A stretch of DNA of 64,000 nucleotides from an uncultured Eubacteriales bacterium (GCA_934729465.1 CAKVEP010000008.1:1-64000), one strand, 5' to 3'; positions 16,482 through 27,800 are shown, counted from the stretch's first letter. A program made the numbers and translations. The notes: generated by a model from the sequence alone, not told the origin.

Positions 16482-16745
16482 ATGAATAGCATAGTGAAGA
16501 AAAGTTTATTACTTGGGTTATCTTTAATTACATTTGGAGGATTTGGGTTATCAAAAGAAGTAAAGGCGGCACCAAAGTCAAAGCTTTCAAACTCAAAATC
16601 AATAGGTCTATTAGGCTCATTATCAGAGTATTTGCCAAGTATGAAAAAAGAGAAGAAAAGAAGACTTACTGACGACATTATCGAAAATGGAAAAGAAGAA
16701 TATGAATACAAGAAGGAATTTAATAAGCGGTCTCCTAGAAAATAA
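16482..16745 (+). CDS. Small secreted basic protein, unknown
   Basis: The ATG at 16482 is preceded by TGGAGGT and is preferred to an in-frame TTG 12 bases upstream. The 87-aa product has a typical signal peptide: MNSIVKKSLLLGLSLITFGG, ending VKA-AP (cleavage around residue 32). The mature ~55-aa part is rich in Lys, Glu and Arg (KKEKKRRLTDDI, EEYEYKKEFNKRSPRK). I do not recognise the family. It follows prkC by 68 bases without a clear terminator, so it may be on the same transcript. A bidirectional terminator lies about 125 bases downstream. Confidence 0.6.
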   Translation: MNSIVKKSLLLGLSLITFGGFGLSKEVKAAPKSKLSNSKSIGLLGSLSEYLPSMKKEKKRRLTDDIIENGKEEYEYKKEFNKRSPRK

Positions 16746-16869
16746 TCTAAGCTTAAGGGAAAATTCTCAGGTGATGCAGTGAATAATTGTGAGCAGGACC
16801 AACGTGGATAAACATAATAGTAAATTAATTCCAAAGCATTTTAAAAATAATTAATAAATTAGTGATGTA

Positions 16870-16909
16870 AAAATCACCATCTTATAGAAAACTGTAAGAT
16901 GGTGATTTT
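16870..16909. terminator. Bidirectional intrinsic terminator
   Basis: Arms 16870-16884 and 16895-16909 form a perfect 15-bp stem (AAAATCACCATCTTA and its complement) with a 10-base loop. A-rich and U-rich ends on both strands allow it to serve both the plus-strand secreted-protein gene and the minus-strand udg gene. Confidence 0.85.
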
Positions 16910-16949
16910 GCTTGCGTATTATTTAAAATTGGATGAATTTTGCGAGTTT

Positions 16950-17516
16950 CTACATAATTTGTAATTCCTTTATTTTATCTCGCAACTTTAAAAAGTCTTC
17001 AAAAGCTCCGGGTTTTTGAGAAGGATTACGCAGTAAAGCTGCCGGATGTAAAGTTGGCATCATGATAATACCATTTTTTTCAAAGAAGATTCCATGTTCT
17101 TTAGTAATTTTAATATCAGGATTTATAATTTTCATGGCGGCGATTCTGCCAAGACACACTATAATTTTAGGTTTTATAAGTAGAGTTTGGTTTCTTAGCC
17201 AGTCTATACAGCACTCTTGTTCCTCTATGGATGGGTCTCTGTTTTGAGGAGGTCTACATTTAACTATGTTAGCTATATAAATATTTGTTTCTCTGTATAA
17301 ATCCACAGCATTTAACATTTTGTCTAAAAGCTTTCCTGAACGCCCAACAAAAGGTCTGCCTTGTAAATCTTCGTTCTCGCCGGGACCTTCTCCTATAAAC
17401 ATAATTTTTGAATTAGGATTTCCTTCTCCAAAAACAACGTTTGTGCGGGTTTCGCACAACCTACATTTTTTACATTTCATACAATTGTCTTTAAGACTTT
17501 CCCAAGATTCAAACAT
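16950..17516 (-). CDS. udg: Family 4/5-type uracil-DNA glycosylase with Fe-S cluster
   Basis: The 188-aa protein has the family 4 motif A (GEGPGENEDLQGRPFVGRSG) and motif B (TLHPAALLRNPSQK). The N-terminal CxxCxxCxxC (CMKCKKCRLC) and C-proximal cysteines (VKCRPPQNRDP, EQECC) supply the ligands of the 4Fe-4S cluster. It removes uracil from DNA, the first step of base-excision repair. In motif A the usual GEAPG reads GEGPG. The gene stands alone, read away from the 62-aa gene and toward the bidirectional terminator. Confidence 0.92.
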   Translation of the reverse strand: MFESWESLKDNCMKCKKCRLCETRTNVVFGEGNPNSKIMFIGEGPGENEDLQGRPFVGRSGKLLDKMLNAVDLYRETNIYIANIVKCRPPQNRDPSIEEQECCIDWLRNQTLLIKPKIIVCLGRIAAMKIINPDIKITKEHGIFFEKNGIIMMPTLHPAALLRNPSQKPGAFEDFLKLRDKIKELQIM

Positions 17517-17617
17517 AAAATTCTAACCTCACATAAAAATATCTCTTAAATTATATCATAAATATCCGGTGAATAATAGAGCGTCTATTGGAAAAAATAG
17601 ATAAGAGGTGATTTTAG

Positions 17618-17806
17618 TTGTCGAAACAAGATAAAGGTAATGGTATAGAATATGTTATGAATAATATAATAAAGAGTAGGATAATGGACGTTGCCGAAAC
17701 GATAAGGAGAGAAAACACGAAAAATATAAATTCAGATGTAATCGGTAGTTACACGGGCATGAGCAGTGATAATGAACAGCCAACACAAGATGCGGACGAT
17801 TTATAA
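17618..17806 (+). CDS. 62-aa conserved-looking small protein, unknown
   Basis: A TTG start at 17618 follows AAGAGGTGATT. The product is hydrophilic: a short amphipathic helix (about residues 10-33) followed by a flexible tail that ends ...PTQDADDL. I recall small clostridial hypothetical proteins with similar GSYTG...QDADDL tails, but I cannot verify that here. It sits between udg (divergent) and spoIIE (convergent), with no partner gene on the same strand. The coding look (no internal stops, good SD) supports it as a real gene. Confidence 0.55.
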   Translation: MSKQDKGNGIEYVMNNIIKSRIMDVAETIRRENTKNINSDVIGSYTGMSSDNEQPTQDADDL

Positions 17807-17921
17807 TTACTTTCAAAGGGAAAAGTATTGTACAGAGAGTTTTAGCTTTTAAATTCATCATAGAGGTGATTTCTTAAAAATATTAGATTAATGTTATAGT
17901 AAAAATTAAATTAATGTCAAT

Positions 17922-17965
17922 TGAAAAATCTTCCCCTTTATAACAAAGTAATAAAGAGGAAGATT
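17922..17965 (-). terminator. Intrinsic terminator of spoIIE
   Basis: Arms 17927-17941 and 17951-17965 form a 15-bp stem with one C-A mismatch and a 9-base loop; on the minus strand the stem is followed by a run of U. It begins 5 bases after the spoIIE stop. Confidence 0.8.
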
Positions 17966-17969
17966 ATTA

Positions 17970-20297
17970 TTACGCATTTTTTCTGAGAATTTTAATAGCT
18001 ATAGCTGTTATGTCGTCGTCGTGGGATTCCCCACATTTTTTAATAGCCTCATTTAAGATATGTTTTGAGATACCCTCGGCATCGTTTCCGCTACGTTTTT
18101 TTAATTCGGTTTCCATCCATGTTTCTCCGGATACAGTAGCACCATCGGTCACCATTAAAATACAATCATTTTCGTTTAACATAATTGTGTCACAAATAAA
18201 AGATGTGTTGGACAATATTCCAATCGGGAGAGAAGGGGAATCTATACAAAGAATTTCGTCTTGATGCTTTACAACCGTAGCGGGAGCTCCTGCCTTTAAG
18301 AATTTAGCCTCGCCCGTAAATAAATTGATAGAGATTATGTCTAAAGTAGCAAGAGATTCGTCCTCGGATTTTACGATTAGTGCAGAGTTTACTATTTTTA
18401 TTGCACAATTAAAGCTAATTCCGGCTTTAACTAAGTTGCTCATTATGTTAGAAGCCATAGCTCCATCAACGGCAGCCCTTCCGCCTGTTCCCATTCCGTC
18501 GCTTATAATTACGATTAAATGACCATTACCATCATTAAAATATACGTAATTATCTCCGCAGAACTTTCCGTTATTACATACGTGTTGAGCGATACCGATA
18601 TCGCAGTAAAACACGGCTTGTTCGTTTACCTGCATTCTACAAGTTTCTCCGACGTTAGTAAAACTTGGGGAATCAAATTTTCTATCGCAAATATTTGATA
18701 ATTGTTTGCATATTATTCTTGGACTAATACTTTTTTCGGTACCTTTTTCAACTTCCATGTCGATACACATTCTTTTTGATTTATCTATTCTACAAACAAT
18801 GTTTTTAGTGTTTATACCTAAAAGTTTAAATCTGTTTTCTATTTCCATGGCTTTTTCATCGTCGAATGTTTCTTTTTCGTTGTAGTCTTTGGCTATGTCG
18901 GAGAGTAAATTTCCTATACCGCTAAATTGCTCTGCAACAATACCTCTTAATTCGTCCATACGCTTTCCGGCGTTTAGTTGATGTTCAAATTCGGCGTATT
19001 TTGTGTTTATACTTTCCAGAAGCTCTTCGGTTCGGTTACATCTTTTTATAAATGTGTCAGAAAAATTACTGCTCCCAACTTTATCTCCGTTAGCCAAGGT
19101 TTTAGTGATGTTATCAAATGTTTGTTTTGAGATGTCGTAATCTTTTTCCCAGCAAAGGACTTTCCTGTTACACTTATTACATATTGAATAAACAGTATCT
19201 GTGCATATGTCTTTAATGTCAGGACAGTTTATTTCAGACAATTTACTCGACACTTCTTCAACAGTTTCTGGAATGGCTGAGATAGCCTTTGACGCAAAAT
19301 TTAACCTTTGTATTACAGATTTATATAGAGAGTTGGATGGTTGTCCGTTAATAGGAGTTGGGATTATTCTTTGAATTTGGCTTATAATATGTTTTGGAAT
19401 GAGAGAAAATACAATAGTTGATATTATAATTTCATAAAATCCGCTGACGATTCTTGTGACATCGCCGGCTTGAAACGATACAAGTGCATTTGCAAACATA
19501 AAAGCAACGCACACGCCTGCCTTACCAAAAGGAGCGAATAAACCAGCAATCATTCCACCAAAGGCGTATGACCCTGATATATAAGAAAGTCCGAAAGAAG
19601 GCAAGCTAAATATTACTCCACTTGCTATTCCGGTTATACTCCCGCCGGACACTCCTGCACAAGTTGCACCAAGGAGTATGATAATAATTGCAAGGATTCT
19701 GCCAAGGGACATCGTCCCAAGGGAAATTGATGATAATGAAAGTATCACAACACAAAGAGTTATAGATATACAGGCGAAATCTTGATAACTTATGTTGTAG
19801 CTGCGAGATAGTGTGCTTCTGTATGATTTATACATAAAGTAAGCCGTTGCAGCGGATAGAAGTGCTTCAGTAAAATTCATCATTATAGAGGTACTATCGA
19901 AATTGTCGACAGATGACAAAGCAAGTCCTGTTATAAATGTTGGAACAAACGCCACGATAGGTTGATAAAGAGGGTGCTTTTTGATTTTATCCAAATCGTT
20001 AAGAGTCCATCTGACAGCCGCTATTGCAACTATTGTTGATATATAACGTATGCTTGTCCCGGCTTTTGGGATGAATAAATATCCGATGATTACTCCCGCA
20101 ATAGAAGACAACATATTTTTCGTTGGTACAGCCGCAATCATAGACATTCCAAATGGAAAGTAGTTTCCTAAAACGTTGCCTCTTGAGATTAGCAGACCTG
20201 ATACAAAGTAGATAGATTGCATAAAGATGAGTTTTGCAGAATAAGATAGAGTATTGTGAAAAGTTTTTTGGTTGTTTGTAGCTAAAATATTTTTCAT
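17970..20297 (-). CDS. spoIIE: Stage II sporulation protein E (SpoIIE) phosphatase
   Basis: The 775-aa protein has about ten N-terminal membrane segments (residues ~20-310), a central regulatory region with several Cys residues (CPDIKDICTDTVYSICNKCN and CWEKDY), and a C-terminal PP2C-like phosphatase domain (about 560-775) with ISDGMGTGGRA, MVTDGAT and DDDITAIAIK metal motifs. SpoIIE sits at the polar septum and dephosphorylates SpoIIAA, which frees sigma F in the forespore; the beginning of spoIIAA is at the right end of this window. The layout and length match the Firmicutes family. A candidate wide-spaced promoter lies upstream at 20338-20371. Confidence 0.96.
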   Translation of the reverse strand: MKNILATNNQKTFHNTLSYSAKLIFMQSIYFVSGLLISRGNVLGNYFPFGMSMIAAVPTKNMLSSIAGVIIGYLFIPKAGTSIRYISTIVAIAAVRWTLNDLDKIKKHPLYQPIVAFVPTFITGLALSSVDNFDSTSIMMNFTEALLSAATAYFMYKSYRSTLSRSYNISYQDFACISITLCVVILSLSSISLGTMSLGRILAIIIILLGATCAGVSGGSITGIASGVIFSLPSFGLSYISGSYAFGGMIAGLFAPFGKAGVCVAFMFANALVSFQAGDVTRIVSGFYEIIISTIVFSLIPKHIISQIQRIIPTPINGQPSNSLYKSVIQRLNFASKAISAIPETVEEVSSKLSEINCPDIKDICTDTVYSICNKCNRKVLCWEKDYDISKQTFDNITKTLANGDKVGSSNFSDTFIKRCNRTEELLESINTKYAEFEHQLNAGKRMDELRGIVAEQFSGIGNLLSDIAKDYNEKETFDDEKAMEIENRFKLLGINTKNIVCRIDKSKRMCIDMEVEKGTEKSISPRIICKQLSNICDRKFDSPSFTNVGETCRMQVNEQAVFYCDIGIAQHVCNNGKFCGDNYVYFNDGNGHLIVIISDGMGTGGRAAVDGAMASNIMSNLVKAGISFNCAIKIVNSALIVKSEDESLATLDIISINLFTGEAKFLKAGAPATVVKHQDEILCIDSPSLPIGILSNTSFICDTIMLNENDCILMVTDGATVSGETWMETELKKRSGNDAEGISKHILNEAIKKCGESHDDDITAIAIKILRKNA

Positions 20298-20337
20298 TTT
20301 TACACCGCCAGTCTAAAATTTTAAATATGTTTAAAAT

Positions 20338-20371
20338 ATTATAGTCATATTTAATCAAATTTTATTGTCAC
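20338..20371 (-). promoter_or_regulatory. Candidate spoIIE promoter with an over-long spacer
   Basis: On the minus strand TATAAT (20338-20343) is preceded by GTGACA (20366-20371) with 22 bases between them, or TGACAA with 21. The well-known Spo0A-activated sigma-A promoters of spoIIE and spoIIG in Bacillus have about 21-22 bases between hexamers. No clear TGTCGAA box is seen. Confidence 0.45.
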
Positions 20372-20416
20372 AATCTGGCATAAAAAATGTTAGAAATTTT
20401 AAATTTAGTTCACAAT

Positions 20417-20429
20417 ATGTGTGACACAT
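20417..20429. promoter_or_regulatory. Palindrome between divergent spoIIE and galE
   Basis: ATGTGT-G-ACACAT is a perfect 6+1+6 palindrome. It lies upstream of both the spoIIE promoter candidate and the galE promoter, a suitable place for an operator. No regulator is identified. Confidence 0.35.
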
Positions 20430-20472
20430 AACGAAAAATAACGAAGAATATGTTACATTTATAGAAAAGAGA

Positions 20473-20501
20473 TTGTAAAATATAGAAACAATAATTATAA
20501 T
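20473..20501 (+). promoter_or_regulatory. galE promoter
   Basis: TTGTAA (20473-20478) and TATAAT (20496-20501) are spaced by exactly 17 bases, a good sigma-A promoter, 38 bases before the galE start. Confidence 0.65.
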
Positions 20502-20538
20502 GTATAATAAAAGTAAGAAGTCTTTGGAGTGATATAGT

Positions 20539-21561
20539 TTGAAAAAAATTCTTGTGACGGGCGGAGCTGGATACATTGGCTCACACACATGTGTTGAATT
20601 GTTGAAAAATGGTTATGAAGTTGTGGTTATAGACAATTTGTGTAACAGCATGAAAGAGGCTATAAAGAGAGTAGAAAAAATAGCAGGGAAGAATATAGTA
20701 TTTTACGATTCTGATATAAGAGATAAGCAGTGCTTAAAAAATATTTTTAGCCAAAATAAAATTGATGCGGTTCTCCATTTTGCCGGACTCAAATCTGTTG
20801 GAGAATCTTGTAAAAAGCCGCTTGAATACTATGATAGCAATGTTTATGGGACTATAGTTTTGTGTGAAATTATGAAAGAGTTCGGGGTAAAAAATTTAGT
20901 GTTTAGCTCGTCTGCGACGGTTTACGGTGAGAATACGGTGCCCTACAACGAAACAATGTCTAGGGGTAGAATAACCAATCCTTACGGCAAAACAAAAGCT
21001 ATGATAGAAGAAATTTTAGAGGATTTACAAAAATCTGATAATGATTTTAATATATCCATACTCAGATATTTTAATCCTATAGGAGCCCACGAAAGTGGTC
21101 TGATAGGGGAAAATCCTGTTGGCGTACCTAATAATATAATGCCGTATATCTCGCAGGTGGCTTGCGGAAAACTTAGTAAGCTTACTGTTTTTGGAAATGA
21201 CTACGACACAAAAGATGGGACATGTATAAGAGATTATATTCATGTTGTTGATTTGGCAAAGGGTCACATAAAAGCCTTGAAAAGACTTTTTGAAAAAGGC
21301 GGAATTAGCAAATACAATCTCGGTACGGGCAAAGGCTATAGTGTTTTGGAGCTTATAGAAGCGTTTGAAAAAGCAAGCGGAGTGAAGGTGAAGTATGAGT
21401 TCGGAAAAAGGAGGAGCGGAGATATAGCAATGTGCTATGCGAGCGTTGAAAAGGCTAAGGAAGAGCTCGACTGGGAGGCAGAATACGGAATAATCAAAAT
21501 GTGTGAAGATTCTTGGAATTGGCAGAAAAATAATCCGAATGGGTACTTAAAGACTGTGTAA
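20539..21561 (+). CDS. galE: UDP-glucose 4-epimerase
   Basis: The 340-aa short-chain dehydrogenase-type epimerase begins at TTG (20539) after GGAGTGATATAG. It shows the NAD-binding GGAGYIGSH motif at the very N-terminus, FSSSATVYG with the catalytic Ser/Thr region, and the YxxxK pair in NPYGKTKAM. RYFNPIGAHESGLIGE and GTCIRDYIHVVDLA are diagnostic for GalE. It interconverts UDP-glucose and UDP-galactose for sugar use and surface polysaccharide synthesis. A terminator follows at 21617. Confidence 0.94.
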   Translation: MKKILVTGGAGYIGSHTCVELLKNGYEVVVIDNLCNSMKEAIKRVEKIAGKNIVFYDSDIRDKQCLKNIFSQNKIDAVLHFAGLKSVGESCKKPLEYYDSNVYGTIVLCEIMKEFGVKNLVFSSSATVYGENTVPYNETMSRGRITNPYGKTKAMIEEILEDLQKSDNDFNISILRYFNPIGAHESGLIGENPVGVPNNIMPYISQVACGKLSKLTVFGNDYDTKDGTCIRDYIHVVDLAKGHIKALKRLFEKGGISKYNLGTGKGYSVLELIEAFEKASGVKVKYEFGKRRSGDIAMCYASVEKAKEELDWEAEYGIIKMCEDSWNWQKNNPNGYLKTV

Positions 21562-21616
21562 ATATTTACTAAAGTTAAAAATAGTTTTGAGAAATATTAT
21601 ATTGAAAAATAAAAGA

Positions 21617-21651
21617 AATCTCTATCGGCGTAAGGCTGATAGGGATTTTTA
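21617..21651 (+). terminator. Intrinsic terminator after galE
   Basis: Arms 21617-21629 and 21635-21647 give a 13-bp stem (two G-U pairs) with a 5-base loop and a run of U. The rest of the 315-base gap to the next gene holds the promoter at 21736 and an AT-rich leader in which I see no further structure. Confidence 0.8.
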
Positions 21652-21735
21652 TATTAGTTGGAAATATAAAAAATTAGTATTAGTTGGAATTATTATATGA
21701 AAATATTATTTTTAGGCTAAAAACGACAAAAATAG

Positions 21736-21764
21736 TTGAAAAGTGAACTTTTTAATGCTATAAT
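21736..21764 (+). promoter_or_regulatory. Promoter of the giant surface protein gene
   Basis: TTGAAA (21736-21741) and TATAAT (21759-21764) with a 17-base spacer, followed by a leader of about 105 bases before the ATG at 21877. Confidence 0.65.
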
Positions 21765-21876
21765 TACAATTAAAACGTAGCGGTATGTATATTTTTAAAT
21801 AACATAGTCGTTAATAATAATCAAATGGTTATAAAATTTCTCTAACATAAAGATTTTTTAGGATGGTGGGGATTAC

Positions 21877-24800
21877 ATGAGAAAGATATTCAACAAAGAA
21901 ACATGGAAAAAAATAAAGGCTAAGGGGGCGAAGCTGAACAGAAATACAATAATGATGGCATTGGTGGGTCTGGTACTTGTTGGAAGTGGAGCGGTACTCA
22001 TCAATAATTATTTTGGAGCAGGAGTTAGTCCGCTGAGCGATTATTTAAAAATTCAAACTAGCGGAAGCTATGGGGGTCTTACGCCTTCGTGGCAAGAGTC
22101 AGATCCTTCGAGTAATGTTAAGATTTCGCTTGGTAATTATCAGGGTAAAGAGGTAAAATGGTGGATTGCTGGTAGGCAGAACGCCTTGGGTGACGGTACA
22201 ATTGCTTATGAGGGCAACGAAGATTTAGAGTCTAGCTACCCTTATATGACATTGCTTGCAACCGAGCCTGTGGTTGAAAACCAAGTTTTTAACACATACC
22301 TCGACGAAAGACCGTCTGCAATAGAAGGATATAATGATGCAACTAAATATCCTAATAGTTACATAACAAGTAGTATAAGGGCGTACTTTAACAGAAATCA
22401 AGGGGGATACCCTGGTACATACAGTTCAATGACAGGTAAAAAAGATGGCTCTTCAGGTTCTACTAACAGTGATTTTGAAAATCAGTATTTTCCTGACTGG
22501 TTTAGAAGAGAGATTGATAACTTTATCGTACCTCAAAATGCGAAAGTTAGTGGCAATGATTATAATGACAGATACTACCTTTTAGGTGGATATCCAAGCT
22601 ATGTTACATGGCACCCAACTGAAGATGGTAGCAATTCTATTTATAACGTTCCTGCCGCATACTTGCCTGGAAATCAAGCAATATGGTTGCGTACACCTAG
22701 TAGTAATAGCAAACAAGCAAATGTTTTTAGTTCAGGTAGTGTATATAGCGCAAATGTAGTTGCTCACAATAGCTATTTGCCCGTTATGTCTATTAATTTA
22801 GACGATTTCACAGACTATTTTTCATTAGCGCAAGGCAGCAGCAAAGATTATGTTGATGGAAAAGATGGTTCTATTAAGCTAAAACAAATTAGTAACGACG
22901 GCGGTATAACTGAAAATAATAAAAATAGTGTTAAAACGTTTTACGTTAAGAGTCAACCGGGCGAGCTTTACGAAGCGGATATAAATGCGCCTTCTTCGAT
23001 ACTGTCTAATTCTAAGTTGAGAGTGCCGTATACCTCATACGTTTCTGAGGCTTACATGGTTCTTTATTTAAAGAGCAAAGAAACTGACAAATATAAAACT
23101 AACGAACAAGATAAAACTACCGGTGAATATATAACTAAAGATGCAACTTTTTATTCTGTAGCCAAAATACCCAGCGGCGAAAACGGTGTTGCAGAGTTTG
23201 ATATGAGTGACGTACCGGCGAGCGGCTATGAGGCATACGCATGGATTGAGCTTACAAAAGAAGATGGAATGACATATATTTCAAATCCTGCGTCTTTCAC
23301 GGTGATTCGTGGACATGATGTTTTATTCAGAGAAACTGAGGGCGTTAAATTTTTAGATGAGTACGGCAACGAAATCACAGAAACAAGGTCTCTTAAAGAT
23401 TTAAGTAATCCAAATCCACCACCATCTACAGGTGGAACGTCGTCAGGTAGTGGAAGTTCTTCGTCAAGCACAGACGGTACGTCGTCAGGTGGTGGAAGTT
23501 CTTCGTCAAGCACAGACGGTACGTCGTCAGGTGGTGGAAGTTCTTCATCAAGCACAGGTGGAACGTCGTCAGGTAGTGGAAGTGCTACTTATAACTACAA
23601 AGTTGCAGCAACTAAAAATAATCTTGAATACACATTTATAATGCAGGTTGAAGATATTTATAATAAAAATATTTTAGCGCCTACTTTTGGTATAATTAAT
23701 AATTCTACAACGCAATCAATTGAGGTAATTGGTGCATATACGGAAAATCCGGGTCAAAACCCGAATGCAACCAATGTTTTGCAAGCTGGAGGAATTTCGC
23801 AACCGGCAACCTATTGGAAGTTTAGATTGAGTAAAGAGCAGACAAAAGGTAACGGTACTAATCCCTCGGGAATGCTAATAGCCATAAGAACTCCGAAATT
23901 AACACCTAATACATACACATTTAAGTTAGCAAAAAAATTCGGAGAAAACTCTGATACTGATTTTAATTTTGAGCTTAAACAAACTAATGAAAATGGTGAC
24001 GCTACCAAAGAATCTCAAATATATTCACATGGAGCAACAGCTAGATTTGAGCTAACAACGGCTCCAGCTTATAAAGATGAAATTTATACTGTTAAAGCTG
24101 TAAACAAAGCGTGGGTAAATGAAGATGAAACGGAAATAAAATCAGAATATCTGACTAAATTTGATGCTCTTCCAACTCTGTCTCTGGTTAAGGAAGGTAC
24201 CAAAAATATAAGAAGATTTACCATTCAAAGCGATACGTTGATATGGATTGAAAATGCTCAGCTCAAAGAAGAGCAGGTAACATTTTTAGGATATAGCGGC
24301 GATGCAGATGGTAAAGACAAAGTGGATTTGAAAAACGCTGCGAAGGTTATAATTAATGGTACTTCGAACGAAGAAGCAGGCGAATACAATGAGACCGAAA
24401 ACAATGTTGTTACCGCTAGTGGCTACAAAACGAATGTTAACTTTGGTAGCGAATTAAAATTTACACTTGAATTAAAAGATGAGACAACAGTATCTAAGGA
24501 AGATGGCGTAACAGCTGATTTTCAAGATATAAATGGTAACACACTTAAATCAAATGTTACCCCTGATGTTGATAGTAAATATACCTTTACTTACAATGGT
24601 GATCAAGGGAACGAAATAAGAAAGCCGTATAAAGTTATTATTAAAGGTCTTGAAGCTTCAACAAATGATGTCATTTTTTCTCCTGAATCCAGCGACAAAA
24701 TTGAGATTGCAGCTGTCGGCGGAGACAGAAATAAAGCAGTTCCTGATAAGTGGAATTATGGAACCCAGTATGAATTTGGCATATATTTCAAAGATGGGTA

Positions 24801-27800
24801 TTACAAAAATTATGCAAGTATAGATAAAGACAAAATAACAATAAATGCCTATAAAAAAGATTCAGGTAACGGCGATTATAAGAAAAATGAAAATGGAACA
24901 TATGAATATGTCGGGGAAAAACAGGGTAATTATGTAAAAGAAGAAACATCAACTTATGGAGTTAGTGTTGTTGGTCAAAAAGGTACAACCAATATAGCTG
25001 ATTCTTACGCAAAGGTGACTGTGGGAGTTGGAGATGACTTAAATCCAATAAAAATAGGTGGATTAGAGTTTGAGATAGTGGTAAATGATGAAGACCTTAA
25101 ACTCAACGAATACACTGTTAAATTTGGTATAGACAACTTAACAGGTGAAAATAAAACTGAAATTTATGAAAACTTGTTTTATGAGGTATCAAACGACACT
25201 AACGCACAATCCATGATATTTAAAGACGTTGGTGATGGAAACGGTGATTATACACAAAGCGGCACAACATATAAATACGTTGGACCAAACCTAGGAAACT
25301 ATACACGAAAAGACGTTGATGAAGGTACAGCAGGTAGTGCTAAATATTTGCCGAAGTTAGACGCTGCAGAGTCTACTACGATTAATAATACTACAATCAC
25401 TCACGGAACTAAAAAATATTTTGCTCTTAAAACAGAAAGTAAATCGGTTGATTTCTTTAGTCAGTTGTCTATTAATTGCGTAAGCGATTCTGAATCGCCG
25501 TATACAAATGGTGACGTTGCTAAGTTTACCTTATTAAAAGATCAAAATGGTAAAGCGGCAATAAATAATGACGTGGCAATATATGTTTTAGAAGAAGTGA
25601 AAGCTGATGCACAAGTAAACTTTGCTCCTGAAGGAACTGTGTTGATGACGATTAGTCCTGAAGTAAGAGGCGAGTTGAATTTAGACGATGCACTTGATAT
25701 TGATATAGGAACTACAGATAAAGGTTCTAGTAATTACACAGAATTAGGTTACACAAATATAAACGGGCGTTTGACAGGTGTAGCAGTTCCGAAAGGCAAA
25801 AAAACTGTAATTAGAGTTGCGAAAAGTGAAAATGCTGCATACACTAATTTGAAGCTAGACGAAATGTTAATTGTCTGGAACAATACTGTATCGACATATG
25901 TAGCAACATCTACAGACAACGGAAAAACATATTATTACTGGGCAATAGATGTTGGACCTCAGCATAACCTCCAAATTGACTTAAAAGTGTCGGGTATAGA
26001 CATAAACCGCTACAAAATTACGTTACCTACTGTTGATGGAGTGTCATGGGATATAAAAGAAGGTAAAATTGATAATATAGCTCATGGAAGCAACGTTACT
26101 ATAACAATGAATCTTAGTGACGGATATAAATTCGACACTAACCAAGGTGATAATCCTTTTAAATATTTTGATGCTAACAATCAAGAAATAAGTGACATTG
26201 CTGGAGGGATTAATGTAACACATAACCCCACAGACTCCGAACCCACATCATATACTTTAAAATTGACAGGGGTTAAAAGTGATTTTACATTAGGTGTGTT
26301 AAAGGATTTCGTTAAACTGGATGTAAGGACGGTAAGTATTCACATACCAGAAAAGGATTTTAAATATATAAAAATCAAAAGTAAGACCAGTTCGGATATA
26401 GGTACTGCAGGAACTGAAACAGTTAATAATGGGGAAGTTATTTGTAATTGGAACATAAAATATGGTAATAGCTTTATGTTTAGTTTGGAATTGAATGATG
26501 CACCTTGGACCGCTGAAAATATTTCAATTAAAGAAGGCAATTCCAATGAAACGGGCAATTTGTTGGTTCCTGCCAATGGAGTGTATACGGTTGAAAATGT
26601 AGTGTCTAACAAAGATATATACATAACAACGGGTTTATACAGTAGCTATGCGGTTTTATTCTCGATGGAAGACCCAGACATAAGGATAACAGACGCTATT
26701 GAAATTTATAAAAATAATCCTGACAAAGAAGGAGCAGAAGAAGATACAATTATAACTCAAGGTGGAGCAATGGTTCAGCATGGCGGAACTTTAAAATTCA
26801 GAGTTAAAACAAAAGAGAAGTACAATAAATCTGTTCCGATAGCAAAGGTCGTGAGGGATGACGGCGAAACCATATTGCGTCAGGAATTTGATAGTGCTAA
26901 AAATGAGTATTACTTCATATTAGACACCGTAATAAAGCCCACCACGATAACTATTAGTGAGGTAAATGTAAACAAATATGATTTATTGTTCTCCGGTGAA
27001 AACGTTAGCTTTTTCGATAACAACAGTACAAACTTAACTGAAAGCGGTCAGGTTGTTCAGTATGGTGACTCCTTTGAGTTTACGATTATAGCTGATTCCG
27101 GTTATGACGTAAGTACAGCAGAAGTTTCTCTTTCAGGTTACCATGGCGAGCCTGGTAGTGATGACAACCCGATAAAAGCAACGGTTACGGTTATTGACAA
27201 AAGCAAGGGAAGATATAAGGTTGAAGACGTTAAGCAGGACGTGACCATTAAGGTTACAAACGTGCAGCCAAGTTCTTACACAATAACATTTAAAGAAGTT
27301 GGGGATTTGGTCTACAACGGGGATACTAAATTTATAGTTAAAAATGGAGAAGACACATTGAAAGATAATTCCATAAAGGTTAACTATGCAGACCCGAAAA
27401 ATTTCAAAATTGAGCTTGATGAAAAGTACAATAAATCGAGTATATCTCTTAGATTGAGCGATGAAAGCAAAGGTAAAATAACAGAGGTATCTAATCAAGA
27501 ACAAGCCCCGGGACATTTTGAATACAAAATTTACGCAACCGACGATGTTGATGTTTACATTCAAAATTTACAGGTAAATAATTATTCCATAAAATTTGAA
27601 GGAAACGATAATTCTATGGAGCTTTACGAAGAAACTCAAAATATTCCGATAGATTTAAGTAAAGACATAACGGTTGTCCACGGAAAGCCTTACTCGTTCA
27701 GAGTAAAAGCAAACACAGGCTATAATTTACAGACTTCTATCTTGAAAATTGATGGAACTGAAATAACCCCTGAGGTAATCGGTCAGTATCTAAAGTACAC

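Noticed and set aside
17619..17625. Perfect Spo0A box (TGTCGAA)
   Set aside because: It overlaps the start codon of the 62-aa gene and is at the 3' side of spoIIE, so a regulatory role is unlikely.
23434..23583. Short tandem repeats that resemble a CRISPR array
   Set aside because: Units are contiguous with no spacers and encode a Ser/Gly linker in frame within the surface protein.
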